In this document: in pieces, positions 10,224 to 21,778 of the stretch
Layout of the letters: each line of letters starts with the position of its first letter
How positions within the stretch are numbered: position 1 is the first letter of the stretch
NCBI GenBank assembly: GCA_029844215.1
Contig: CM056726.1
Location: 36,201,001 to 36,265,000, forward strand
Length of the DNA stretch: 64,000 nt
Source: Przewalskia tangutica
Lineage: Eukaryota; Streptophyta; Magnoliopsida; Solanales; Solanaceae
Direction: 5' to 3'
Position numbers and translations under genes: made by a program
The notes under the pieces: model-generated
What the model was told of the DNA's origin: nothing
Seen by the model: the letters and a program-made list of their open reading frames with translations, nothing else
Databases searched by the model: none

Positions 10224-12174
10224 CCCCCCCTTTGTTGAAGACTTCTTCATCCACAATAATTTCCAAGTCTTGAAATCCCCTCCTCTTCTTGTTGCTCTTG
10301 TCCAAGAGCTCTCCCCCTCTCCCTTTGAGAGGCCTTTGTAGAGGGTACCCCTTTCCTAGTGGTGCTAGCCGTAGCACACCCCCCTTGCCTAGTTGTTCTC
10401 GTAAATACCCCCCCCCCCCTTAGTAGAAAAGTATTCTCCAAGTATTATTACTATTCCAAAAATACCTTAGCCTTATACCTTGTAGTATTCCAAAGTTACC
10501 TCTATCGTAGAGCAGGAAATACTACCTTATATTCCCTTCATCCAAAAAACGAAACCTAAGGAAAACCTTCATAGTCGGTTGAAGTGTTAAGTAGAAGTTG
10601 CGTAGAACTTCTAAGGGTTGTTGGAGCGGGTTGGGCGCCTGCAGTAGGAGCTAAACGTTGCTCAGGATCGACATTTAATCTTGGATAATTTTGGGCTTAT
10701 CGAGGTAAATATCTTGTCCCCCTATTGTAATTAGAGTTTGCATACTGTTGAAGTATAAGAATTAAGTATAAGTTATATCTGAGGAAGGTATATAAGAAGA
10801 GAATTGATGTACTTACATAGAATTTGTATTCTGATGAACTTGTGAAGTTTGTGGGTAGGAAGTCACGCTTGATTTTCCGTAGAATCTTGTATCTAGATTT
10901 ATTCTACCGAGTAGTCTAGACATTGATAGACTTGTATAACCGTTATAGGTTGAAGTACTGCGAGTAGCTTATTCTACTCGAAGGGTGGAAAAGGCTAGCG
11001 ATTCTGATCTTTGGAGCTATTTGCTAATAGTCGATAAATCGTCGCGAGGTATGTGATTCTTCCTATCCTCTTGAGCATGATATTTTAAAAGAATATATAT
11101 AGTACGGTAGACGTACGTGTGTTAACTGAACGTAGTTTTACGACAATGTCTTTTGACTTAAGCCTGAATAATAAGAATCTTGGAGTATTTCAAAAGAATT
11201 AAGAAACCTTTTTGAAAGAAGAGTAATGCTTGGTCTTAGAAGCTTAAGAGTTATACTAGCTCTATGGGAAGTTAGGCATAACGACTTAAGAGAGATAAAA
11301 AGAATGGTTTATTGATTTTAGAAGTTAAGAGACTTGATCTTAAAAGATAAGAGACTTGACTTAATTGAATTAATATGAATTTTGTTAAAAAGTGTGAAAC
11401 CTCATTCGTGAGTAATGAATACTTGGTTTTTAAAAGGAATAATATTTTACTGATTTCGGAAATCAGAATAAGTATCGAACGAACCACTGCAGCGTTAATA
11501 AAGGGAAATGTATTGACTAATTAAGTATTATTAAAACCAGTAGAAACCTCCATCTGCATAGAAGCTAAGATGAGACAAAATGATATTACATTTCCTAGAT
11601 CATGGCTGCTTTAATAAGATTGATTATGAACAAGAATAACCTACTCACATATAAGGCATATGTTTCTCAAATTGTTTTAAAGGAGAATTATATTAGTAAG
11701 TGATTAATACTATGAACTACGAAACCTTTCGAAAATGAGAAACTTGACCATTTGAAATTAGGCAAACTTGAACGTTTGGAAAATAGTGTTGTTACTTGAT
11801 TTTACAAAAGAAAGTATTTTTGTTTACTTAAAAAGATAGTCACTCTATTTTTTTTATACTACGGGTATTGTGTGACTTTTGTGAAAGAAACTGATCTTTT
11901 AAAGAGTTAGTGTATGAAGTACTTTGGGGATAAAAACTCGAACTTGTTAACATAAAGTAGAAAGTACCTTGTGTGAATAACTTGACTATGTTGGTTTGTG
12001 ATAGCCTTGTAAATACTTTCTTGTTGGTTTGATAAATAAACATGTTAGGATGCTACGTGTGATAGTGTCTTGTAATGTTGTGTAAGGGGGTTTCCCTTGA
12101 TTGTGCTTATGTTGTTTAACGATAAGTCGTTATGTTAGTATCATATCACTCACCTTGACTTGATCCCGGGGGTT

Positions 12175-12425
12175 AAGCTGCCCTCCGATGCGGGGTATAC
12201 CTCATGCGGGTCTGTGTGACCTATGATTCGAGAATACCTCATGCGGGTCTGTGTGACCTATGCGGAGCTACGAGAGTTCCAGGTTAGTGTGCGGGGTTAT
12301 ACCTCATGCGGTCTATGTGGCCACGCGGTGCGAGTCGGGGCGTTGCCGGAGTAGCTACCCTCGATGCGGGAATACCTCATGCGGGCCATCGAGTGGCCTA
12401 TGCGGAGTGCGGGAAGTTCGGGACT
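12175..12425 (+). repeat. GAATACCTC-type repeats in the solo LTR
   Basis: Four imperfect units of the shared LTR block are visible, with CCTCATGCGGGTCTGTGTG words repeated at about 12200 and 12240. Confidence 0.7.
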
Positions 12426-12837
12426 GAACGCGCGCATTAGATCTGCGGACGAGTGGCGGCTTTGATCATGTGGCGGTCAGACAGATCTCATGATCTGATT
12501 TATGACCTTGTTGGTGCGTGGGTTTTAGTAGTCGGCTATGCCTTCGACTTACCGTCACGGTTTTATTATGACCACAGTGGGACACAGTGTTCATGTGTAT
12601 TCCTTGGTGCTTTTATATCATGATCGGCGGTGATGAAGGTATTCCACGCATGATTGATGTTGTGGGCGTGAGACCCATAGTTATATTTGAGTGATGACTT
12701 TGAGGCGTGAGTCCACGACTTGACGATCGCTTATATTGTTGTGAATCGTAGTTTGGTTATCATACATGTCTCCGCTTTATATAGACTACTATGATTTCAT
12801 TTACTGATTTTCGCCACATACTTGGTACTGTTATCGA

Positions 12838-12842
12838 CCTCC
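12838..12842. repeat. Left target duplication of element C (CCTCC)
   Basis: CCTCC before the 5' LTR is matched by CCTCC at 21351-21355 after the 3' LTR. Removing the element and one copy restores the uninterrupted LTR sequence. Confidence 0.85.
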
Positions 12843-14236
12843 GATCGGTGTATTTTATATACACCTTTGAGTCGATCTAGTTAGTCTTTTGTCCGTTTGT
12901 ACATACAAAGTGTCGGATTAGGATAGTTTTTCTTTCTTTTGAGTCAAAATGGTTAAAGTGGCCAGATGGCGGAAAAGGAGCGAACGGAGGGAAAATGAGG
13001 AAGTCTTAGAGTGAAAGCGGAGAAAGTGGCAAACGAGGTGAAATCGGACTGCTTGCGGCCTCCTGCGATCGAAGCGAGGCGCGCGCCTATTATTCGAAGA
13101 AGCTGCGAAGATTCAGCGCGGCCTCGAAGACGAAAGCAGGCGCGCGCTAAACATCAGAAGCCCACGGGAGTTGCAGGCCGCGGCGCTCGAGCAGCGAATA
13201 TCGGGCGCGCGCCAAAACACCAGTATTGCAGAACTTTAGCGCGCGGCGCCAGCGAACGCGGCGCCGACGCGGAAAAATTAGGTCTTTGACGGATTTTTGG
13301 GCGAGCTGGAAGGAAAAGAAGAGGCGTTTTAAAACTATATAAGGAGAACCCTAGGCAGTTTTTGGGGGTTCCCTTTCTGGCCAAACACAAGGTTTTCTTG
13401 CCTAGGAGATTGGAGACCTAAACATTAGTAATTTCTTTCCTTTTTCTTTTCTTTAATTCAGTTTTTGCATGGTGAACTTTGAATTAGTTCTTGTCATATA
13501 CATGGCTAGGAACTAATTCTCTTATATGACTTTCTATGTTGAATTCTTGAACCTTATGTTATAAAGTAATGCATGCTTATGGTTATTATTCTTATTGAGA
13601 GATCTATCCAATAATTGAGTTGAATTCTTGGTAGCTAATTGACAACTAGTTATCACTATATGATTTCTAATCAGTTACGAAAAGGAGGATTGTGAATATC
13701 TTTGTAAGTTGGGTAGACGGTCTTGAATTGGGGATGAAAATACCTCAATTAGATTTGTAGCGTTGATGAGAGGCTTAACAACCCTAATTTTGCGCATTGT
13801 GCGTGACGGTCAACTAGGTTTTTGTGCTTAATCCTCCTATAGAGTTACCCTTATCAGCGAAAGTTAGGTAAAGAACAATACTGGGGTTGAGTGTTTATAT
13901 AACCCTAACGGGAGTATAAAACGATTTCGTAAACCTGCTTTCTCCGAAAGAAGAATACCATAAGTAATGCATTAATAAGTAACATAAGCGGATAGTAAGG
14001 ATACATAAGCCTATTCTCATCACATCCGAATTAAATCTTTATATTTAATTAGCTTTCATAACTCTTAGTTACAAACCAAACAATCAATCATTAATTCACC
14101 AAATAGATACTAGAAAATAGATAAGCGATACTTGGACCCTAATCACAGAGGGCGATATTCGGTCTTATCTAAGACTATACTACTTGATACGATAACGTGC
14201 ACTTGCGTTTAAAGTGTGTGCATATTACGCGCATCA
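12843..14236 (+). repeat. Element C 5' LTR
   Basis: Reads GATCGGTGTATTTT... to ...TTACGCGCATCA. The 3' copy starts TGATCGG, so the opening T is missing here. A short inverted repeat GGTGTAT/ATACACC sits at the very start. A GC-rich block (about 13010-13300) precedes TATATAA at 13336-13342. The rest is AT-rich. The GC-rich block differs most from the 3' copy (20145-20445), by many small indels at CG and CHG sites; the AT-rich part is nearly identical. Confidence 0.92.
13336..13342 (+). promoter_or_regulatory. TATA box of element C LTR
   Basis: TATATAA within AAAACTATATAAGGAGAACC, about 495 bp into the LTR. It is conserved at 20463-20469 in the 3' copy. Confidence 0.65.
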
Positions 14237-14503
14237 AGTTTTTGGCGCCCGTTAGGATTAGGCAATAGTTCAATATCAAATTATCTATTTTTAATTTCTA
14301 ATTTGGATTTAATTTTTTTATTTTTATTTTTTTAGTTTTCTACGAAAATCGTGGTGATTCTTTGTTTGTTTTGATCTTTCTCGGGATATCGGTTTATGCG
14401 AAGGAGAAGAGGAGTGACACTCTTGTTCCCTTCAATCCGGAAATTGAGAAAGCACGCAAGCGAGCGAAAGAATCGGTAATTGCAACGTTGATAGAAATGG
14501 GCG
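14237..14503 (+). other. Element C primer-binding site and leader
   Basis: TTTTGGCGCCCGTTAGG begins a few bases after the LTR. TGGCGCC (14243-14249) matches the complement of the tRNA-Asp 3' end, the primer typical of Athila and Tat elements; the following bases diverge. The remaining leader is AT-rich and non-coding. Confidence 0.75.
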
Positions 14504-15930
14504 GTGCTCAACAATAACAGGATGAGAGAAGGGTTAGGTGAAAATCAACTTAACCCAGGAGATCCTCAGCAAGTGCCAATAGATATGGAGGATAGGGTTC
14601 GAATCCAGCCAGAAAGAAGTCTGGGAGATTATGTGCTACCAAGAGTGAATGGAGCACAGACTTGCATTAGGCTCCCTACAATAGGAGCCAACAATTTCGA
14701 GATAAAACCAGCGATTCTGAGCATGGTGCGAAGCCTGATGCGATTCGGAGGCCGTGGAGGATCCACGTATACGCATAGCAAATTTCTTGGAGCTACGTGC
14801 CACTTTCAGATATAACGGCGTTACTGATGATGCCGTCAGATTGAGGCTCTTTCCCTTCTCAATCAGGGATAGAGCAAAAGTATGGTTGAATTCCCTGCCA
14901 GCTGATTCGATATTTACATGGCACGAAGTGCACGAAATTCCTAGCCAAGTTCTTTCCACCTGTAGCGACAAAATTAAGAGGAGTTGAACAACTTCTATCA
15001 GTGATGGAGAGTCCTTATATGAAGCATGGGAGAGATTCAAGGATCTACAGAGGAAGTGTCCACACCATTGCATCGAGTTGTGGAACTTGGTTCATATTTT
15101 CTACAACGGTGGCGGTACAACGAACCATCATAGATGCGGCCGCGGTGGAGCATTCATGAGGAAAACAGCCGCGCCACGAGTTATTAGAAGATATGGCCAC
15201 TAACAACCGTATCACCAAGAGAGGGCAACGTGGGAGAAGAAGCGTGGGGTCCGTGAAGTAGATGTTATTCCGCTTTGAACGCATGAGTGGCTCTTCTAGC
15301 GAAACAATTGCGAACATCGTGTCGGTGAATCTTTGTGCAAGCTAAAAAGCGTGAGATATGTGGCGGCATACATTTGATAGGTGTCCTTGGCGGATCCCAA
15401 CAACATCCCAATGGAGCGGCCAGTTGTCAAGCGATGGTAACTACGAGGCAAGCGAACAACCCCTACTCAAACACTTATAATCCAGGTGGAGAATCACCCA
15501 AACTTCTCATGGAAAGGAGATCGGGGCGGCAAAATCGATGCGGGCGGCCAAAATCGATGCGGGGCGGCAAAATCAGTACGAGCGTGAGAATCGGTATAGG
15601 GGCGATGCAGAACCAGCGATGCAGAATCATGACCGCCTTCACTCAAGCCCCGGCCTCAAGCGGCTCAATGCACGGTCGGCAAGAAAAACCGGATGAGCTT
15701 AGCGACCATGACGGCGCGCAACGCCCGGACGCATTTATAACAGAATCTAGATCCTCGTTGAAACTTGGAAACACAGTAGGACGGTAGCAAAGCAGTAAAC
15801 ATCGAGCCACGGGGACATTGCCAAGCAATACCGAGGTAAATCAGGAAAGCAATGTAAGGCGATGCGGTTGAGAAGTGGAAAACAATTGGAGCAACAGCGC
15901 CACCAATAGTTGAGAGAAGCGAGTTAGAAA
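14504..15930 (+). pseudogene. Element C Athila-type gag (frameshifted)
   Basis: The words SLGDYVLPRVNGAQTCIRLP, IGANNFEIKPAILSMV, FLELRATFRYNGVTDDAV, LRLFPFSIRDRAKVWLNSLP and then ESLYEAWERFKDLQRKCPHH (about 15010-15065) follow one another across at least three frames between 14610 and 15210. They are the conserved capsid region of Athila/Tat-type gag. A CGGxH remnant of the zinc-binding region is at about 15355. Three tandem GGQNRW-like hexapeptide units follow (15522-15575). The start is uncertain because an upstream ATG at about 14496 is closed by an early stop. Gag would form the particle shell. Confidence 0.88.
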
Positions 15931-16731
15931 AAGATAAGGTGGTGAACCTAGCCCAAGATGATAGAAAACTCCGAGAAGGAGTATCTGAGAAAAGATTCCT
16001 TTCCCAGAGATTACAAAGGAAGGCGGTCGATAAACAATTTTCCAAATTCTTGGAGGTATTCAGGAAGTTGTACATCAACATACCGTTTATAGAGGCTTTG
16101 GAGCGGATGCCATCTTATTTCAAGTTCATGAAAGAAATCTTGGGAAAAAGAGAACCGGCGAATATGAGATAGTAGCACTATGTAAGAGTGTAGTGCTATC
16201 TTACAAAAGAAATTGCCACCAAAGCTAAAGGACCTGGAAGCTTTACACTACCATGCACAGTGGGCGGGGTGACTTACCAATGAGCCTTGTGTGATTTAGG
16301 CGAGTATAAATTTGATGCCCTATCGGTTTTCAAAAGATTGGAGTTAGGAGAAGCGAACCACTCGCTGTGAGTCCGACTAGCCGCGGGATGGTGGTTCATC
16401 CACGGGAAGATCGAGGATGTGATTGTGAAAGGTAGGAAAAATTTTCTTTCCTGCAGATTTCCTCATTCGGATATGGAAGAAGATGCGAAATCCCGATCAT
16501 ATTGGGAGGCCATTCCTAGCAGCAGGTAGAGCCTTGATTGGCGTTGAAAGAGGAGAGCTAACGCTAAGAGTGGAGAACGAAGAGATGGTGTTTAAAGTCT
16601 TTAAACACGTCGTTGAGCCAAGAAGCGTAAGTGGGTGTTTTGCAATCAACACCACCAAACCCCATGCGAGCCATTGCAATGCAACAAAGAGTGATGAGCC
16701 CAAGAAAGCAAGCATGGTTTCTTTGAGATGA
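15931..16731 (+). pseudogene. Element C gag end and Athila aspartic protease (frameshifted)
   Basis: DKQFSKFLEVFRKLYINIPF and LERMPSYFKFMKEILGK (15990-16145) are the conserved segment before the Athila protease. LPPKLKD at about 16215 and CDLGASINLMP-like wording at about 16290-16325, the D-x-G-A-S active site, follow in shifting frames. The domain closes with ILGRPFLAAGRALIGVERGE and VENEEMVFKVF (16500-16600) in a single frame. In complete relatives RT starts some way after this point; here it does not. Confidence 0.87.
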
Positions 16732-17665
16732 CACTAAATGAGGTAATTGTTAGGAACTCCCTACTACCGATAATGCTAAAAAGAAAAGGAGAAAAGGAAA
16801 CGCCAAATGTGGCGGAAATGGATTAGTTGGGGACTTAATCCACCCGGGGCTAGTAAGTCTAAGGAACTTGCGTCCGCTAAAAAGCGTTAAAAAAGCGCTT
16901 GTTGGGAAGCGACAACGTTTTCAATTATGTTATTTTAATTTACATCTTTAAGTTTATTTTATTTTTGTCTCGAAACGATCTCACGGTCTTGGAGTCTTGT
17001 GTTTTGTGATGGGATTGACAGTACAGGAAATAAAGCAAGAAAAGCGAGGATTTCAAAAAAGCGGGTAGCGCGGGGAAGCGCAGGGCGCCAAAATATCTGA
17101 AGAGGTCTTTGAAGTTTAAGCGCATGGCTCAGAGCAGCGGCGCGAAAGTCGAAGAGCCTTGAGATGTTTAGGCGCCATGGCTAAAGCGGCTGGCCAAGGC
17201 GGGAATCGAGAAATTTAAAACGCCCAAAATCAGATTTTCCCAATTCCAACTTCCAAAACCTAACCTTCCTCTCCAAAACCCACGAAATTCGGAATTTGCC
17301 CACAAACCTCCACAAATCCAACCCAACCACAACCTAAACTCTTAAATTCCCAAAACCCTCAACTATCTCAAACAACAAAGCTCCATTCCATAGCCTCAAC
17401 CACCAATTGAAACAAGAACAAGCTTCAGTCTTCTCGTGAAAGGTAATCCCTATCTTTGTTCTTGAATCCTTTCACCAAGTCATAGGAGGTAGTAGTTGGG
17501 AAGAGTATTGTAGTTGGAGTAGTTTAGTCTTGAAAAGTTGGTTGTGATGTTGGAGTAATGAGTAGAAATAGAGGTTGTGTGCATTGTTGAAGTTTGGGGT
17601 GTTATCATTGCTAGTTGTTGAGTGTATAGGAGACATTGTGCCACAAAAATTAGAAGGCAGATTTT
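16732..17665 (+). other. Element C non-coding spacer replacing RT-IN
   Basis: After the protease tail comes AAAAAGCGCTTGTTGGGAAGC (around 16893), wording that in Athila elements sits downstream of pol, then an AT-rich stretch, a GC-rich run (17060-17210) and a CCAAAACC-rich stretch (17220-17410). I see no RT, RNase H or integrase motif in any frame. The deletion junction lies somewhere in about 16735-16890. Confidence 0.75.
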
Positions 17666-18775
17666 GTTTATAAATGGCCACGAGAAGAGAAGAGGATCCA
17701 CATCCACCCCAACCCCACAATACGATGAAAATAGATTTGTGAGTTACCGTGCCTTCCAAAGATACAAAAGGCTTGATACTGGGCCGTAATTCCGAGAAGG
17801 GAATGGATTACCAAAGGGATCATATGGGAGGAAGACATTTATGAGCCCATCCGCTATGATAGAGCTAAGGGTGGAAGAGATTTGTCAATCGGAGAAGATA
17901 AAACCAGTGAATACAACAATGGTGCGGGAATTTTATGCAAACTTTCCGAGAGGGCGAAAGGGTGCTTTGTAAGAAATTATATGCCCGTGTGGAAGCAATA
18001 AATACGACTCTAAAAAGCGGTTGATGTTGAAGAAAGTAGTGATTGGAACCATTTTAGAACATGGGCTAGAAGTACCAACAACATCAACTGGAATGTCGTC
18101 GCAGACACAGTAAGCTACCCTGGAGCTGCTTTTGAGATTGGAAGAAATGGATCTAGAGCACGGCGGTGCCAATTCAACAAAGCGACCAAGGCTTGGCTAT
18201 ACGTCGGTGCCGCATGATTCCATCCACGCACTTCACCGAGTGCGGAGGATATGATTAAGTTGATTTATGGAATTATGAGGTGGCGATTGATGTGGGAAAG
18301 AGATAGTGCGAGCATGGAAGAAATCAGCGGGTTGGTAACGCAGCGGTGGATTGGGACATGGTTCACTTATTACGATCTAGGCCACATGAGTGCGGTCCCA
18401 CAACTACCCACGGATACTCATGAAAGAAACCAACTGTCAGTGTCCTATGGGATAGTGCACTCTTTCCTGCACCCAACCCCGCGACGGGACGGAGAGCACC
18501 ACCGAAGCGGCAGCAGCGAAGGCCGCCATGGATGAAGATGAGCACGAAATAGGGGCTCAATATGAGGCGAGACCCGACCACGGCCAACCACAAGAGCGAG
18601 AACCTTGAGCCCACAATAGGGCAATTGTACCAACACCAGAAGGAGATGATGCAGACGCGCAAGCGATGAGTACAAGGATGCAAGAAACAAGACAACAAAT
18701 CGACGAAGTGAGTGCCTTGTTCAACCCAGGGTCGATGCAGTATCCACCGCCACCACCACCATTTTAGCCAACGTT
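17666..18775 (+). pseudogene. Element C env-like / plant transposon-protein ORF (degenerate)
   Basis: From about 17674 (MATRREED) the sequence can be read in shifting frames: YRAFQRYKRLDTG, then EKIKPVNTTMVREFYANFPR (about 17895-17955), then NYMPVW. VREFYANF is typical of the third ORF of Athila elements, often called env-like and related to a plant transposon-protein domain. A proline-rich tail (YPPPPPPF at about 18740-18768) ends at a TAG. The role of this ORF is unknown even in intact elements. The reverse-strand ORFs over it are shadows. Confidence 0.65.
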
Positions 18776-19959
18776 TGTAAGTGTCGTTTTCTTTTACTGA
18801 CTTTGAGTCTACACACATTGGGGACAATGTGTGATTTAAGTTTGGGGTGTGTTTTGTGTTTTAGTTTTTATTTGTGTGTCATGTTATGTTTTATTTAAAT
18901 TTTTCTATTTGTTTTATGTTTATTTTGAGTCACCAAAATTTTTCTTTCTTGAGTCATAATTGCTGTCAAAGATCATGTATCTTTGTAGTTGCTAGAAACA
19001 CCTAATGAAGTAAGGTGGAATAATGTAAAGGAATTGAAGCAACTATCTAAACACTTAGGTTAGATATGCCAAAAGCTCACATGTCTGTCTATTTGGAGTT
19101 TCTTGCTTAAGTTATGCATGCTAAATGATAAATGCTTATGTGTTATGAGTGCTTGCTATTTGGCGAAATAGTTAGGATGTGCATGTTAGGAGATGACTCA
19201 GACATTTCTTTGATAGCCAATTCTTACCATTCTTTTCTATCCCGTACTTTAAAAATATCCCTAGTCAGCCCCATTGAGCCTAAATTTGAAACTTCTTCTT
19301 TGACACCCCATATTCCCACAAAATTGTGCCATAAGTGAAAATATGAAATAGTGGAGTACATTGTGTTAAAAAGAAGAAACAAAAAGAGTGAACAAGTTTG
19401 ATGCACCCCAATGGAAAAGTAATAAGAAAGAGGCAAAAGCCTAAGTTTGGGGTGCTGTTAGTATAATACACTTCACTCTCCCAAAACAAAGAGGAAAGAT
19501 AGAATTGAAGTGAAGGAAAGAATCAAAAGAAAAAGGGAAAAATTGAAAAGCCAACGAGCATATGGTACAGAAAAATGAGCCTAAATGCCCATCTTTACCA
19601 ACCCCTACCTAAGCCTACATTACAACCCTCAAAGTCCTGAAGATCTCTTTTATGCATATCCAGAATTAGTGGAGAATAGCAAGTAAGCATGCCATAGGAA
19701 TTCTTGAATTTATATGCATGATTTAGTATATTGACTTCCATTAAGCATGATGAATATGAGTTTGCGAAATATTTAGCTTCATGTGTTTAGTGTCTTTGAA
19801 AATTTCATGCTATATGTTCCTGCGTATTATTCGCTAACCTTCATGTTTTTCTAGTTAACATCTATGCGAGAAAAGTGATCAATGGCGGTGAGTCTTATTC
19901 TTTCATTCTTTGAGTCTTTTACTTTCTTTCTTTCTATCTTTGCTCGAGGCGAGCAAAGG
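18776..19959 (+). other. Element C 3' untranslated region with PPT-like repeats
   Basis: Non-coding and AT-rich. TTTAAGTTTGGGGTG occurs at about 18836 after a GGGGACAATGTGTGAT word, and CTAAGTTTGGGGTGCTG at about 19440. Both resemble the true PPT at 19960-19976. Athila elements characteristically carry such repeated tracts. Confidence 0.65.
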
Positions 19960-19976
19960 TTAAGTTTGGGGGTATT
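19960..19976 (+). promoter_or_regulatory. Element C polypurine tract
   Basis: TTAAGTTTGGGGGTATT immediately precedes the 3' LTR (TGATCGG), the standard Athila PPT context. Confidence 0.8.
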
Positions 19977-21350
19977 TGATCGGTGTATTTTATATACACC
20001 TTTTAGTCGATCTAGTTAGTCTTTTGTCCGTTTGTACATACAAAGTGTCGTATTAGGATAGTTTTATTTCTTTTGAGTCAAAATGGTTAAAGTGGCAAAA
20101 TGGCGGAAAAGGAGCGAAAAGAGGGAAAAAGAGGAGTCTTAGAGTGAAAACGGAGAAAGTGGCAAACGAGGTGAAATCGGACTGCGCGCCTCCTGCAATC
20201 GAAGCGAGGCGCGCTATTATTCGAGAAGCTGCAGAAGATTCAGCTGGCCTACCGAAGACGAAAGCAGGCCGCGGCGCTAAACATCCGAGAAGCCCACGAG
20301 TTGCGGCCGGCTCTCGAACAGCGAATATCGGGCGGCGCCAAAACACCCGGTATTGCAGAACTTTAGGCGCGCCTTGGCCAGCCAGCGGCGCCGCGGAAAA
20401 ATTAGGTCTTTTGACGGATTTTTGGGCCAGCACGGAAGGAAAAGAAGGAGGCATTTTAAAACTATATAAGGAGAACCCTAGGCGGTTTTGGGGTTCCTTC
20501 GCCAAACACAAGGTTTTCTTGCCTAGGAGATTGGAGACCTAAACATTAGTAATTTCTTTCCTTTTTCTTTTCTTTAATTCGGTTTTGCATGATGAACTTT
20601 GAATTAGTTCTTGTCATATTCATGGCTAGGAACTAATTCTCTTATAGGCTTTCTATGTTGAATTCTTGAACCTTATGTTATAAAGTAATGCATGCTTATG
20701 GTTATTATTCTTATTGAGAGATCTATCCAATAATTGAGTTGAATTCTTGGTAGCTAATTGACAACTAGTTATCACTATATGATTTCTAATCAGTTACGAA
20801 AGGAGGGATTGTGAATATCTTGTAAGTTGGGTGACGGTCTTGAATTGGGGATGAAAATACCTCAATTAGATTTGTAGCGTTGATGAGAGGCTTAACAACC
20901 CTAATTTTGCGCATTGTGCGTGACGGTCAACTAGGTTTTGTGCTTAATCCTCCTATAGAGTTACCACTTATCGTGAAAGTTAGGTAAGGAACAATGGGGT
21001 TGAGTGTTTATATAACCCTAACGGGAGTATAAAAGCGATTTAAATAAACTGCTTTCTCCAAAAGAAGAATACCATAAGTAATGCATTAATAAGTAACATA
21101 AGCGGATAGTAAGGATACATAAGCCTATTCTCATCACATCTGAATTAAATCTTTATATTTAATTAGCTTTCATAACTCTTAGTTACAAACCAAACAATCA
21201 ATCATTAATTCACCAAATAGATACTAGAAAATAGATAACTGATACTTGGACCCTAATCCTAGAGGACGATATTCGGTCTTATCTAAGACTATACTACTTG
21301 ATACGATAACGTGCACTTGCGTTTAAAGTGTGTGCATATTACGCGCATCA
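19977..21350 (+). repeat. Element C 3' LTR
   Basis: TGATCGGTGTATTTT to GCGCATCA, with proper TGAT...ATCA ends, collinear with 12843-14236. TATATAA is at 20463-20469. It is followed by the target duplication CCTCC. Confidence 0.92.
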
Positions 21351-21355
21351 CCTCC
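21351..21355. repeat. Right target duplication of element C (CCTCC)
   Basis: Pairs with 12838-12842. The solo LTR continues from here as CCTCCTTCGGGGGGCTGCG. Confidence 0.85.
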
Positions 21356-21773
21356 TTCGGGGGGCTGCGTTCATGCCGCAGGTAGAGGTACACCAGTCGT
21401 CGATCCTCGCTCTTAGGATCACAGTTCAGCGTTTTGGGAAGCTCCGTTTCTCCGGAGGCTTATCAGTGGTATAGTCCCCTGTCGTTGTAGGTATTTACAT
21501 TCAGGTGTATGGCGGGGCCCTGTCCCGCCATTGTTGTCATATCATTCTTAGAGGTCTATAGTACTGTTGTGGGCAGAGTTTGTAAAAGGGATGTAACTGT
21601 TCGGATTTAAGTTTTTATATATATGTGCCGTAAGGCAACTTTTCGCAGAAAAACTGTTTTACACTTCATATTATTTCATGTCTTGTTTTATATTCTGCTG
21701 ATTACTCTGATGTATGTCTACTTGGGTGCCCGGGGTAAGGCACCAATCACGGGCCCGGGTTCGGGTCGTGACA

Positions 21774-21778
21774 GTTAT
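21774..21778. repeat. Right target duplication of the solo LTR (GTTAT)
   Basis: Pairs with 9795-9799. Element B resumes here, one base into the codon context of its gag ATG. Confidence 0.88.

Larger units (their letters stand above)
12843..21350 (+). mobile_element. Element C: Athila-like, deleted (no RT or integrase), complete ends
   Basis: Two LTRs of about 1.39 and 1.37 kb surround a 5.7-kb interior. A tRNA-Asp-type primer site, Athila-type gag, protease and an env-like ORF region are recognisable in that order. After the protease (ends near 16731) the sequence passes straight to the non-coding spacer that in Athila elements lies after pol, so RT, RNase H and integrase are absent. CCTCC duplications flank it. 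It is the innermost, and so the youngest, insertion of this nest. Confidence 0.88.
9800..21773 (+). mobile_element. Solo A-family LTR nested in element B (split by element C)
   Basis: It starts TGTTATACCCCGTATTTCC, like the element A LTR, and ends GGTCGTGACA, with GTTAT on both sides and no internal region. It is thus a solo LTR left by LTR-LTR recombination. Element C (12843-21350) sits inside it; without C its length is about 3.47 kb. Around the C junctions the sequence rejoins to TTATCGACCTCCTTCGGGG, the same wording as in the A LTR near 5690-5710. The LTR is longer than the A copy because it retains AT-rich repeats near 11300-11900 and an extra block at 12430-12780. Confidence 0.9.

Noticed and set aside
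13011..13390. GC-rich ORFs on both strands in the element C LTR (also 20053-20542)
   Set aside because: They fall in U3 and around the TATA box, differ by frameshifts between the two LTRs, and are explained by base composition.
18363..18827. 154-codon minus-strand ORF
   Set aside because: Antisense to the element C env-like region. Low-complexity Trp/Arg/Ser content and no domain.
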